Shown one piece after another: positions 42,201 to 50,695 of a stretch of 64,000 nucleotides of DNA. The notes under the pieces are model-generated. The model did not search any database, had not been told where the DNA came from, and was given only the letters and a program-made list of their open reading frames with translations. The position numbers and the translations under genes are program-made. Source of the DNA: Bradyrhizobium tropiciagri (GTDB lineage: Bacteria; Pseudomonadota; Alphaproteobacteria; Rhizobiales; Xanthobacteraceae); NCBI RefSeq assembly GCF_001189845.1, contig NZ_LFLZ01000034.1:28602-92601 (forward strand), given 5' to 3'. Within the stretch, counting starts at the first letter, position 1; each line of letters begins with the position of its first letter.

Positions 42201-42300
42201 AGCGCGATGAGATTGGGCTGAATCGTCATCGCGCTTTAGCTCGTTGTTTGAGCATGATCTTTTCGGAAAACCGCTTCGCACTTTTCCGGATCATGCTCTA
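42199..42300. repeat. Palindromic intergenic repeat, family E, copy 1
   Basis: AAAGCGCGATGA (42199-42210) pairs with TCATCGCGCTTT (42226-42237), and GAGCATGATC pairs with GATCATGCTC at 42250-42298 around CGGAAAACCGCTTCGCAC. The first arm contains the stop codon TAA of the cNMP-binding gene and the stem may serve as its terminator. Copy 2 is at 56049 and a short relative at 44824. Confidence 0.85.
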
Positions 42301-42451
42301 GGCGAGACGAATATCGAATTGCGCCGCCTTCACCGTTGGCGTGAACCGGCGCCCGCTTCGCTCGAAACCGCACTTCGCCGATCGTTGCAAAAACGGCGGA
42401 CGTTTCCGTCCGCCGCTGGCGTGATGCAAAAGGCCTGCGTGCTCAAATCCT

Positions 42452-42697
42452 TTAGGTGCCGTTGGCGCGGCAGCGGCCGCCCGGGCCGAGATACCAGCCG
42501 CGCGGACAGGCGTGCATCCACGGCCGTGCGTAGTTGCGGCGGCAGCCGCCATAGGGACCGCGATGCCAGCCGCCGCCGCAGCCGCCGGCGACCGTGATGA
42601 CATCGGAATTCCGGGTGGGGGTCACAGGTGCGAGCGGCATGGCGCCGGCGCTGCCGAGCGTGGCGAGAAGGAAGGCGGCTGCAATCAATCTGGTCAT
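42452..42697 (-). CDS. GCG_CRPN-type small secreted protein
   Basis: An 81-residue protein with a Sec signal peptide (MTRLIAAAFLLATLGSAGA) and a mature part GGCGGGWHRGPYGGCRRN followed by ACPRGWYLGPGGRCRANGT. The C-G-x-H-R-G-P-Y-G-G-C-R-x-N word is the prefix motif of the GCG_CRPN family seen in Bradyrhizobium and relatives; four cysteines suggest disulfides in the periplasm. The function is unknown. Its minus-strand neighbour 43 bases upstream is another small exported protein. Confidence 0.78.
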   Translation of the reverse strand: MTRLIAAAFLLATLGSAGAMPLAPVTPTRNSDVITVAGGCGGGWHRGPYGGCRRNYARPWMHACPRGWYLGPGGRCRANGT

Positions 42698-42740
42698 GAG
42701 TATCGTCCTCTGCTGATGTCAAAAATCATTCGTCAGTGAA

Positions 42741-42985
42741 TTAGCCGCCGCCGCCGGCAAACGCGATGCCGGCGCGCACTTCCCCCATCGCCTGATCGAT
42801 CAGGCCGAGCGCGCGCTCGCGGTGGCCGCCCTTGTTCGGCGTTGCTTGGTGAGTTCGGCGCGCGCCGATTGCAGCATTGCAAGGCTTTCGTCCATGTGCG
42901 GCTGGGCACCGATCGCATAGCCGATCCCGATGCTGGTGGTGATAGCAACCCCGAGCAACACCTTGCGGATCGCGGAAGTCTTCAT
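42741..42985 (-). pseudogene. Small exported protein, frameshifted (probable sequencing error)
   Basis: From ATG 42985 the protein reads MKTSAIRKVLLGVAITTSIG, then AQPHMDESLAMLQSARAELTK and is then lost. Inserting one base near 42845 (the coding strand ACCAAGCAACG becoming ACCAAGGCAACG) restores ATPNKGGHRERALGLIDQAM and GEVRAGIAFAGGGG with a TAA at 42741-42743. That gives an 81-residue protein with an N-terminal membrane or signal segment and the N-K-G-G-H-R-x-x-A motif that I associate with small exported proteins of rhizobia. Too short and broken to be seen as one open frame. Confidence 0.7.
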
Positions 42986-43233
42986 CCCATGGTCTCCTCT
43001 GGCTGGCCCGCTTGTGTGCGGAGGCTCACTTTGAGCGGTCTTTCCTGGCTGCGAGCCCGGCGCCATCGGTAAGCCCCTCGCGGCGCGCGCGTCTTGGACT
43101 GGGAAGCGCCGGAGAATTCCGGACTTGGACTGTCCGGCGCTGTGCGCAGACCGCCGATGAGATGGTAGGTTTCATCTGCCGTTCATCTGGTGGCGGCCAG
43201 ACTGCCGGCCTGCACCTTGGTCCTGTCCTTCAG

Positions 43234-44195
43234 ATGTCCGTCATCAAGAAAAGGCTGTCGACCGACATGCTGCCGCCGGGCCTCGGCGAGCGGCAGCGCT
43301 ACATGTTCTTCGCCGAATTGTTCGAGCATTTCTCCAACACCGGCGAGCTCGACCCGTCACCTTTGGTGCCGTTTCGCGCGACGATGAACTCGATCCATAT
43401 CGGCACCACCTTGCTCGGCCGCTGCAACGGCAGCTTCACCACCGTGCGGCGCGAGCGGCGCCAGGTGCTGGCGACCAATGACGACCGTTACTGCCTCGCG
43501 CGCAATACCGGCGACCGCGCCTCGACGGTGACCCATCGTGGGCGCGAATTCCAGATGCGGCCGGGCGCGATGGTGCTGCTCAAGCTGGACGAGCCGTTCT
43601 TCACCGCCGACGGCGCGCACCACAAGCGCTTCACCAATGTCCATCTGCCAATGGCGACCTTGCGATCCATGGTCGCCGGCGCGATGATTTGGTCGGCCGC
43701 GAGCTCGCGCCCGGCGGCGCGCTGTCGCTGGCGATGGACTATAGCGACCTGCTGCTGCAATCGTCTGACGCGGTCGATGAGGCCGGCTTCGCCATCGCCG
43801 CGCACCTGCTGGATCTCGCAGCGCTCGGCCTCGGCGCCCGCGGCGATCTTGCGGCCGCAGCGCAGCGCCGCGGGCTTCGTGCAGTCAGGCTGAAGTCATT
43901 GCTGATGATCCTGGAGAAGCGCTTCACCGAGCCGGATTTCTCCGCGTACAAGCTCGCTGCCGCAACCGGCCTGTCGGAGCGCTACGTCAACGAGCTGCTC
44001 TACGAGGCGGGGGCGAGCTTCACCATGCGGCTGACCGAACTGCGATTGACCAAGGCCGCCGAATTGCTGGTGCATGACAGTGAGCGGCGGATCAGCGACA
44101 TCGCCTTCGATTGCGGGTTCAACGATTTGTCCTACTTCAATCGCTGTTTCCGCCGCCGCTTCGGCTTGACGCCGTCGGCTGCGCGCGGCACGTGA
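43234..44195 (+). pseudogene. AraC-family transcriptional regulator, frameshifted (probable sequencing error)
   Basis: The N-terminal part (from ATG 43234, MSVIKKRLSTDMLPPGLGE) is a cupin-like AraC-binding domain; it breaks near 43680, where GGCGCGATGATT would be GGCGCCGATGATT. The restored frame runs VGRELAPGGALSLAMDYSDL into two AraC helix-turn-helix motifs: DFSAYKLAAATGLSERYVNELL and ISDIAFDCGFNDLSYFNRCF. One missing C accounts for the shift. The start is uncertain; in-frame codons reach 43162 and beyond and no ribosome site is clear. Target genes are not apparent from the neighbourhood. Confidence 0.8.
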
Positions 44196-44275
44196 TGGCC
44201 TTGCGCGTGACAGCCTCGAACGTGACACAGTGGTAATGTGACGCAACTTGAACCGCTTGCCTGCGTTACCATGTG

Positions 44276-44824
44276 ATGGCCATGCCCGAGGACGACATTT
44301 TCACGCCCCACGCCACGCGATCGCGGCCGCCATTCGGCGGAGCGCAGGCGCGCGGCAAGGTGATCGATCAGGACGGGCGCGAGCTCTCAGATGGTCCGCT
44401 GCATCCGCAGTTCCAGGGCTTTCAGGAAGGCTTCCGCTTCGACTTCCGCAACTCCAGTGCCAATCCGTTCGGCAATCTGACGCGCGAGGAGCGGCTCGCG
44501 CGGCTGGAGATGATCGCAAAGCTGCTCGACGTTGCCTTCGTCCTTCCGGGCACCAATGTCCGCTACGGCATCGACGGGCTGATCGGCCTGATCCCCGTGG
44601 TCGGCGATCTCATCACGACCGCGATCTCGCTGTGGCTGGTGCGCGAGGCCCGGCTGCTGGGTGCGCCCTGGCACATCACCGCGCGGATGCTCGCCAATGT
44701 CGCCGTCGACGGCGTGGTCGGCATGGTGCCGGTGGCGGGCGATGCGTTCGACGTCATGTTCCGCGCCAATATCCGCAATGTGCGGATGCTGCGGCGCTGG
44801 CTCGACAAGCAGCCGCGGCTCTAG
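44276..44824 (+). CDS. DUF4112 domain-containing protein
   Basis: A 182-residue protein. After a basic, charged N-terminus the DUF4112 domain begins near residue 75: RLEMIAKLLDVAFVLPGTNV, RYGIDGLIGLIPVVGDLITTA and MLANVAVDGVVGMVPVAGDAFDVMF, with P-V-V-G-D and P-V-A-G-D-A repeats typical of the family. There are two moderately hydrophobic segments, so membrane association is likely. The function is unknown. ATG 44276 is used, with GTG 44273 and ATG 44282 as alternatives. The stop lies in a palindrome. Confidence 0.75.
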   Translation: MAMPEDDIFTPHATRSRPPFGGAQARGKVIDQDGRELSDGPLHPQFQGFQEGFRFDFRNSSANPFGNLTREERLARLEMIAKLLDVAFVLPGTNVRYGIDGLIGLIPVVGDLITTAISLWLVREARLLGAPWHITARMLANVAVDGVVGMVPVAGDAFDVMFRANIRNVRMLRRWLDKQPRL

Positions 44825-44872
44825 CGCATAATCCGGAAAAGTGCGCCGCGGTCTTCCGATCAGATTATGCGC
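44824..44872. repeat. Palindromic repeat related to family E
   Basis: GCGCATAATC (44824-44833) and GATTATGCGC (44863-44872) are perfect 10-bp arms around CGGAAAAGTGCG and CCGATCA, matching part of the loop text of the family E repeats. The left end overlaps the last base of the DUF4112 gene. Confidence 0.7.
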
Positions 44873-44896
44873 AAAAAGGGAGTCTTCCCCAAAACA

Positions 44897-44924
44897 AAAG
44901 CCCCCGGATCGTCCGAGGGCTTTT
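44897..44924. terminator. Bidirectional terminator
   Basis: AAAAGCCCCCGGA, TCG, then TCCGAGGGCTTTT: a G/C-rich stem with one mismatch and A/T tracts on both sides. It serves the convergent DUF4112 (+) and 96-residue protein (-) genes. Confidence 0.85.
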
Positions 44925-44947
44925 CGTTAGGCGATCAGCAGAAAATC

Positions 44948-45238
44948 TTATGCGGCGTCGGCGTCGGTCTGGCTGGCGGCGGGGCGCGGACGGCGCGGCA
45001 GCGGGAACGCCTCGCTCTCATACAGCGAGCGGATGCCGTTCTGGTCGAAACGGGCTTCCTCGACCTGCAGATAGGCGCCGTTCAGCGAATCCGCCGGCAG
45101 CTGCTCCATCGCGAACTGCACGGCCTCGGCAGCGGTGCCGAAACGGCGGTACGCGAAGCCCGCCCGCTTCTTCTTGCGGATCGCGGCAGGAAACAGTTCG
45201 GCAGACGTATTGTAGTTGAACGGACGCAGGGGACGCAT
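44948..45238 (-). CDS. Conserved hypothetical protein (96 aa)
   Basis: A 96-residue basic protein: MRPLRPFNYNTSAELFPAAI, then KKKRAGFAYRRFGTAAEAVQFAMEQLP and LNGAYLQVEEARFDQNGIRSLYESEAF. The middle resembles a short alpha/beta module seen in small proteins of Bradyrhizobium annotated as hypothetical. ATG 45238 follows GAGG; longer readings include non-protein-like text. No membrane segment. Function unknown. Confidence 0.68.
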   Translation of the reverse strand: MRPLRPFNYNTSAELFPAAIRKKKRAGFAYRRFGTAAEAVQFAMEQLPADSLNGAYLQVEEARFDQNGIRSLYESEAFPLPRRPRPAASQTDADAA

Positions 45239-45459
45239 GGTCGACGACCTCTTGTGTTCTTGGCAGTTAGCGTGGCGAAAGGGATTTGGGGGACGGCGGC
45301 CTGTACTTGGCGGCGCGCCGTACATGTCATTTCGATCCCTAATATAGGCCTCTTTGACAAAAATGCGACCCCAGAAGCGCCCCCGGCAGCACATGCTGAA
45401 TCCGCGCATGGCACGGCGTGCAGTGAAATAAGTCTATTTATTTCAATGGCTTATGAGAA

Positions 45460-45624
45460 TTAAATCTTGTCGAGCCAGGCCAGGATCGCGACCACGATCA
45501 AAATCACCCCGAAAAGCCCCATTCCGGAGTGGCCGAGACCATAGCCATAGCCGCGGATCCGGCCGCTATAGCCGCCCAGCAGGATTACCAGCAGGAGGAT
45601 GATGAGGATCAATCCGAGCGACAT
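45460..45624 (-). CDS. DUF3309 family small membrane protein
   Basis: A 54-residue protein with two hydrophobic segments, MSLGLILIILLLVILLGG and MGLFGVILIVVAILAWLDKI, separated by the glycine-tyrosine loop GRIRGYGYGLGHS. This is the compact DUF3309 pattern of alphaproteobacterial inner-membrane peptides, of unknown role. The ATG at 45624 is ten bases downstream of GGAGG. The longer upstream reading is rejected. Confidence 0.82.
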   Translation of the reverse strand: MSLGLILIILLLVILLGGYSGRIRGYGYGLGHSGMGLFGVILIVVAILAWLDKI

Positions 45625-45752
45625 GGCGCCCTCCTCAGAACAGGCGGCAGCCGCACGGCGAGACGCCGATGGCCCCGCGGATTCCAAGCAAAGCACATTC
45701 CGGCCCGCGAGTCGTTAACTTCGGCGTCATTTCGGGGCGATGCGGGCACGAA

Positions 45753-45778
45753 CCCCAATTCGCAATTGCGAATTGGGG
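45753..45778. repeat. Perfect 26-bp palindrome
   Basis: CCCCAATTCGCAA and its exact complement TTGCGAATTGGGG meet without a spacer. It lies between the DUF3309 gene and the next minus-strand gene, in an otherwise featureless gap of 232 bases. Confidence 0.85.
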
Positions 45779-45856
45779 AATCTCGGTCCGGACCTGTCAC
45801 CCGTCGGCGGGAAGCGCCGACCCGTTGGGACTGCCCCCGGGATGACGGCTTCGCCG

Positions 45857-46234
45857 TCACTTCTTGCTTTCGTCGATCGGAAGCACCTTCAGCGGGGTCG
45901 GATAGGGCTCGACCCGCAGCGAGTCATGGGCGATCAGCCCGACCTTGTGCAGCGGCGCCTGTTCGAGATCGCCGGAGGCGGATTTGTGCACGGCGTATTG
46001 CCAAACGCTCATCGAGCCCTTGGCGACCAGCATCTTGGCGATGCCGCCCGCGTTCTGGCCTTCGACCTGCGCGAGATCGGCATCGGTCAGGCCGATGACG
46101 ATCTCGTCCTTGGAGGTGATGACCTTGAACAGCGAGATCTTGTCGGCGGCGAATGCCGGCATGCTCACCGTGCTCCCCATGATGACGCTGGCAAGACCGA
46201 GACCGAACAAAAGCTTTCCTGGAATCCGTGACAT
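45857..46234 (-). CDS. Exported protein of unknown function
   Basis: A 125-residue protein with a clear signal peptide (MSRIPGKLLFGLGLASVIMG, cleavage near AFAA). The mature domain is DKISLFKVITSKDEIVIGLTD, then VEGQNAGGIAKMLVAKGSMSVW and EQAPLHKVGLIAHDSLRVEPY. The Q-Y-A-V-H-K and Q-A-P-L-H words suggest a small periplasmic domain but no named family comes to mind. AAGGAAATTTTG precedes the ATG 46234. It follows msrB on the same strand with a terminator in between. Confidence 0.65.
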   Translation of the reverse strand: MSRIPGKLLFGLGLASVIMGSTVSMPAFAADKISLFKVITSKDEIVIGLTDADLAQVEGQNAGGIAKMLVAKGSMSVWQYAVHKSASGDLEQAPLHKVGLIAHDSLRVEPYPTPLKVLPIDESKK

Positions 46235-46278
46235 CAAAATTTCCTTGGGTTGAGGCGCGCGGAAGGATGGCCGCGCCA

Positions 46279-46317
46279 AAACAAAACCCCGCGCGACCGG
46301 TTCTTGGTCGCGCGGGG
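46279..46317 (-). terminator. Terminator after msrB
   Basis: CCCCGCGCGACC (46287-46298) pairs with GGTCGCGCGGGG (46306-46317). On the minus strand it is followed by TTTTGTTTT, so it stops msrB transcription. Confidence 0.88.
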
Positions 46318-46373
46318 CCGATCAAACGTTCGACGGGCCGATGGATTATTCGGCCCGTCAGGCCCGGAGGCCG

Positions 46374-46787
<414 letters not shown>

Positions 46788-46805
46788 GGAAACTCCCTTG
46801 TTGGC

Positions 46806-46882
46806 GTCATTGCGAGCGAAGCGAAGCAATCCAGTGTGAGGGATGCGATGGATTGCTTCGTCGCTTCGCTCCTCGCAATGAC
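46806..46882. repeat. Palindromic intergenic repeat, family B, copy 2
   Basis: GTCATTGCGAG (46806-46816) and CTCGCAATGAC (46872-46882) with inner GAAGCAATCC and GGATTGCTTC match copy 1 at 18019. It lies between msrA and msrB. Confidence 0.88.
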
Positions 46883-46895
46883 GGAGACTGTTCCC

Positions 46896-47612
46896 TCAGT
46901 TGGTGACCTTGGTGCTGCTCACCAGCGTCGGCTTCTCGATGTAGTTCTCCGCGAAGATCTTCTTCAGGTTCTCGACCTTCGGGATGTCGTTATACGCAAT
47001 ATAGGGCTGGCTCGGGTGCAGCGTCAGATAGTCCTGGTGGTAGCCCTCCGCCGGATAGAACGCCTCCAGCGTGCTGACCTTGGTGACGATCGGCTTCTTG
47101 TAGACCTTGGCGGCGTTGAGCTGGGCGATATAGGCGTCCGCCACCTTCTTCTGCTCCTCGCTGGTGGTGAAGATCGCCGAGCGATATTGCGTGCCGGAAT
47201 CGGGGCCCTGGCGGTTCAGCTGGGTCGGGTCGTGCACGACGGAGAAGAAGATCTGCAGGATTTTGCCGTAGGAGATCTTCTGCGGGTCGTATTTGATCTC
47301 GACCGACTCGGCGTGGCCGGTGGTGCCGGTCGAGACCTTCTCATAGTCGGCATTCGCCTTGCTGCCGCCGGAGTAGCCGGACACCGCGCTGACGATGCCG
47401 GCGGTGTGCTGGAACACGCCCTGCACACCCCAGAAGCAGCCGCCGGCGAGCACCGCGGTCTTGATACCGGTTTCAGGCGCGCTCGCCGCCGGCGGCGGGA
47501 TGACCACGGCGTCCTCGGCAGCAAGCGAGGGCGCAACGGCAAAAGCGGCGACCGCCAGCGCGCCGATCGCGGCGGCGCAAAGCGAGAGACGGCTGAGGGA
47601 GCTCTTGGGCAT
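46896..47612 (-). CDS. msrA: Peptide-methionine (S)-S-oxide reductase, exported form
   Basis: A 238-residue MsrA with an N-terminal signal peptide (SLCAAAIGALAVAAFAVAPS, cleavage near LAAED) and the catalytic Cys59 in AVLAGGCFWG. GYSGGSKANADYEKVSTGTTGHAE and DPTQLNRQGPDSGTQYRS are standard. The signal peptide suggests periplasmic repair of oxidised methionine, whereas the neighbouring MsrB has no signal. GAGGAACCC precedes ATG 47612; the longer reading adds no signal. Confidence 0.94.
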   Translation of the reverse strand: MPKSSLSRLSLCAAAIGALAVAAFAVAPSLAAEDAVVIPPPAASAPETGIKTAVLAGGCFWGVQGVFQHTAGIVSAVSGYSGGSKANADYEKVSTGTTGHAESVEIKYDPQKISYGKILQIFFSVVHDPTQLNRQGPDSGTQYRSAIFTTSEEQKKVADAYIAQLNAAKVYKKPIVTKVSTLEAFYPAEGYHQDYLTLHPSQPYIAYNDIPKVENLKKIFAENYIEKPTLVSSTKVTN

Positions 47613-47790
47613 GGGTTCCTCGTGGGATCGCAATTGGGGGCCAGTCTAGAGCGGAGGCCGGCATTGGCAAACCGGGCCGGGCTGCTCCGACGCTTCAAAA
47701 TACGGGCGAGGGGACGTTTTGTTACGGCGCCGGCCACACGGTTTCGTGAATAAAATCGCGGCCGTTCAAGGGGGTAGATGGTGTGCGCCC

Positions 47791-47892
47791 CGTCATCCTG
47801 AGGTGCGAGCGGAGCGAGCCTCGAAGGATGCACGGCCAGTAGCCGGGCCGTGCATCCTTCGAGACGCCGCTCTGCGGCTCCTCAGGATGACG
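47791..47892. repeat. Palindromic intergenic repeat, family A, copy 4
   Basis: CGTCATCCTGAGG and CCTCAGGATGACG with inner GAGCCTCGAAGGATGCACGG and CCGTGCATCCTTCGAGACGC arms. It lies between msrA and the helicase gene; nothing else is seen in the 330 bases between them. Confidence 0.9.
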
Positions 47893-47942
47893 GGATGAAC
47901 GGCTTCTCTGTTTTTTGAGATGGGAAGGGAGTGCGCGGCACG

Positions 47943-49052
47943 TCACACCACGACGCTGAGCCGCTTCGCCGCCCGCGTGATGCCGGTGTACAGCCACCTC
48001 GCGCGCGAGTCCTGGAATGCGAAGCTCTCGTCGAACAGCACGACGTCGTCCCATTGCGAGCCTTGCGACTTGTGCACGGTCAGCACATAGCCGTAGTCGA
48101 ACTCGTCATAGGGCTTGCGCTGCTCCCACGGCACGCCCTCGACGCCGCCGTCGAAACATTCGCCGCGCACCGAAACCTTGGTGACCTTGTAGCCGAAATC
48201 CTCGTCGGGCATCACGCGCATGGTGATGATCTTGGATTTCGACTGCGCGCGCGCCTTCACCCGCCACAGCCCGCCGTTGAACAGGCCCTTCTTGCGGTTG
48301 TTGCGCAGGCAGACCAGCTTGTCGCCGGCGACCGGCAGCGGATCCTCGATGTTCAGCCGCTGCCGCACCCGCATGTTGTAGGCGCGGCGGGTGTTGTTGC
48401 GGCCGACCAGCACCTGGTCGGCGCTCATCACGCGGTCCGGATCGAGCTCCTTGCGCGACACCACCTCGCTCTCGCCATGACGGCCGATCTCGAGCTCGCG
48501 GCCCTCGCGGATGTCCATCGACATCCGCACGATCGGATCGTCCTGTGCCTGGCGGTGCACCTCGGTCAGCATCGCGTCCGGCTCGGCGTCGGTGAAGAAG
48601 CCGCCGCCCTGGATCGGCGGCAATTGCGCGGGATCGCCGAGCACCAGCAGCGGGCAGTCGAACGACATCAGATCGCGGCCGAGCTCGGCGTCGACCATCG
48701 AGCATTCGTCGATCACGATCAGCTTGGCCTTCGAGGCCGGCGCGTCGTCCCAGAGCTCAAAGCTCGGCTGCTCGACGCCGGATTCCCGGGCGCGGTAGAT
48801 CAGCGAGTGGATCGTGGAGGCGCTGTCGCAGCCCTTGTTGCGCATCACCAACGCGGCCTTGCCGGTGAACGCCGCGAACTTCACCTCGCCGTCGACACCC
48901 TCGGCGATGTGCTGGGCGAGTGTGGTCTTGCCAGTTCCGGCATAGCCGAACAGGCGGAACACCGGCGGCGTGCCGTTTTGGCCGGGCTTGGCTTTCAGCC
49001 AGTCGGCGACGGCTTTCAGCGCGGAATCCTGATGCGGCGTAAAGGTGGTCAT
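47943..49052 (-). CDS. RecD-like SF1 helicase
   Basis: A 369-residue single-polypeptide helicase related to RecD. Walker A is GYAGTGKTTLA (residues 36-46), Walker B VIDECSMVD, motif III GDPAQLPPIQGGGF, and TVHKSQGSQWDDVV with YTGITRAAKRLSVVV are the C-terminal helicase motifs. It lacks the additional N-terminal domain and RecB/RecC partners are not adjacent, so it acts alone, possibly in recombination or replication fork rescue. Upstream is a lone flavin monooxygenase gene transcribed the other way. Confidence 0.9.
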   Translation of the reverse strand: MTTFTPHQDSALKAVADWLKAKPGQNGTPPVFRLFGYAGTGKTTLAQHIAEGVDGEVKFAAFTGKAALVMRNKGCDSASTIHSLIYRARESGVEQPSFELWDDAPASKAKLIVIDECSMVDAELGRDLMSFDCPLLVLGDPAQLPPIQGGGFFTDAEPDAMLTEVHRQAQDDPIVRMSMDIREGRELEIGRHGESEVVSRKELDPDRVMSADQVLVGRNNTRRAYNMRVRQRLNIEDPLPVAGDKLVCLRNNRKKGLFNGGLWRVKARAQSKSKIITMRVMPDEDFGYKVTKVSVRGECFDGGVEGVPWEQRKPYDEFDYGYVLTVHKSQGSQWDDVVLFDESFAFQDSRARWLYTGITRAAKRLSVVV

Positions 49053-49273
49053 GAGCTTTCGGAGAAAGGAGCGCGCGACCGATAGCGCCGCGACTCACAC
49101 CAAGACAAGCTAAACATTCATGCGTTCCAGGCAAGCCGCCTCCCGCTGCACGGAATTGGAGTTTCACCCCCGAGGCTGGACTTGGCCTTCCCCGCCACTA
49201 GACTGATCCAAAACAACAAGCGGTCGGGACCACGGCAAGTGGTCGAGGACACGACCTTGGGAGTGATGACGCC

Positions 49274-50479
49274 ATGAAATTCGGCATCTTTTACGAGCTG
49301 CAACTGCCGCGCCCCTGGAACGACGGCGACGAGCTCAGGCTCTACCAGAATGCGCTGACACAATTGGAGACCGCCGATCGGCTGGCGTACGACTACGCCT
49401 GGGTCGTCGAGCATCACTTCCTCGAGGAATATTCGCACTCGCCGGCGCCGGAATCCTTCCTCGCTGCCGCGAGCCAGCGCACGAAAAATATCCGGCTCGG
49501 CCACGGCATCTTCCAGCTCACCACCAATCATCCCGCGCGCGTCGCCGAGCGGGTCGCGGTGCTCGATCTGCTGTCGAACGGCCGCTGCGAGTTCGGCATG
49601 GGCGAGAGCGCCTCGATCACCGAGCTGACGCCGTTCGGCCGCGACATGGAGACCAAGCGCGAGGTGTTCGAGGAGGCGGTGCAAGCGATCTTCCCGATGT
49701 TCACCAAGGTCGGCACCGAGTATCACGGCAAGTATTTCGACATCCCGTTGCGGAACGTGGTGCCGAAGCCGGTGCAGAAGCCGCATCCGCCGCTCTGGAT
49801 GGCCTGCTCGCAGTTGCCGACGATCGAACGCGCCGGGCAGAATGGATTTGGCGCACTCGGTTTCCAGTTCGTCAGCGCCGAAGCGGCGCATGCCTGGGTG
49901 CACGCCTATTACAACGCGATCACCAAGCGGCTGAAGAAGCTCGCCGACTATGAGATCAATCCCAACATGGCGCTGGTCTCGTTCTTCATGTGCGCGAAGA
50001 CGGATGAGGAAGCGCGCCGGCGCGCCGACGGCGCGACCTTCTTCCAGTTCGCGCTGCGCTACTACGGCCAGTCGCAGAACCGGCAGCGGCCGGCGCCCGG
50101 CACCGTCAATATGTGGGACGAGTACAACAAGTGGAAGCGTGAGAACCCTGAGGCGCAGGAGGCGGCGTTGCGCGGCGGCCTGATCGGCTCGCCCGAAACA
50201 TTGCGGAAGAAGCTGCGGCGCTTCCGCGCCTCGCATATCGACCAGGTGATTCTGCTCAACCAGGCCGGCAAGAACACGCATGAGCACATCTGCGAGTCGC
50301 TCGAGCTGTTCAGCAAGGAAGTGATGCCGGAGTTCCAGCACGATCCCGAGCACGATGCCTGGAAGAAGGGCGTGCTCGACGGCTCGATCCAGCTCGAGGA
50401 GATCGACACCCAGGCGTTCTCGGACCGCTACGGTAAACTCGCCGTCAATGTCGGATCGAAAGCCGCCGCCGCAGGCTGA
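49274..50479 (+). CDS. LLM-class flavin-dependent monooxygenase
   Basis: A 401-residue luciferase-like TIM-barrel enzyme using reduced FMN and oxygen. It shows MKFGIFYELQLPRPWND, AYDYAWVVEHHFLEEYSHSP, then QRTKNIRLGHGIFQLTTNHP and VAVLDLLSNGRCEFGMGES. It differs from the SsuD encoded 2 kb downstream. The gene is just upstream of a two-SsuA cluster on the same strand, so it may be a second desulfonating or ring-oxidising enzyme fed by the same reductase. Upstream of ATG 49274 the sequence TGGGAGTG is a ribosome site. Confidence 0.88.
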   Translation: MKFGIFYELQLPRPWNDGDELRLYQNALTQLETADRLAYDYAWVVEHHFLEEYSHSPAPESFLAAASQRTKNIRLGHGIFQLTTNHPARVAERVAVLDLLSNGRCEFGMGESASITELTPFGRDMETKREVFEEAVQAIFPMFTKVGTEYHGKYFDIPLRNVVPKPVQKPHPPLWMACSQLPTIERAGQNGFGALGFQFVSAEAAHAWVHAYYNAITKRLKKLADYEINPNMALVSFFMCAKTDEEARRRADGATFFQFALRYYGQSQNRQRPAPGTVNMWDEYNKWKRENPEAQEAALRGGLIGSPETLRKKLRRFRASHIDQVILLNQAGKNTHEHICESLELFSKEVMPEFQHDPEHDAWKKGVLDGSIQLEEIDTQAFSDRYGKLAVNVGSKAAAAG

Positions 50480-50695
50480 TCAATTGATGTGCAGCGACCT
50501 CGCGATCCCGTGAGGAAAATAATTCGCTACATGCGATCGGCGCCTTAAAAGAAACGGCACGCGCGATGCCCGCACCGAAGTGCTGCTATCGCTATTTTTG
50601 TGCGGTGCTCGACAGCTTCATTCGCGCGCCCCATCATCCTGACATCGCATGATCGCGCGCCCGATAGCGCGTTTGATCGTCAGGAGAATCTTGGA

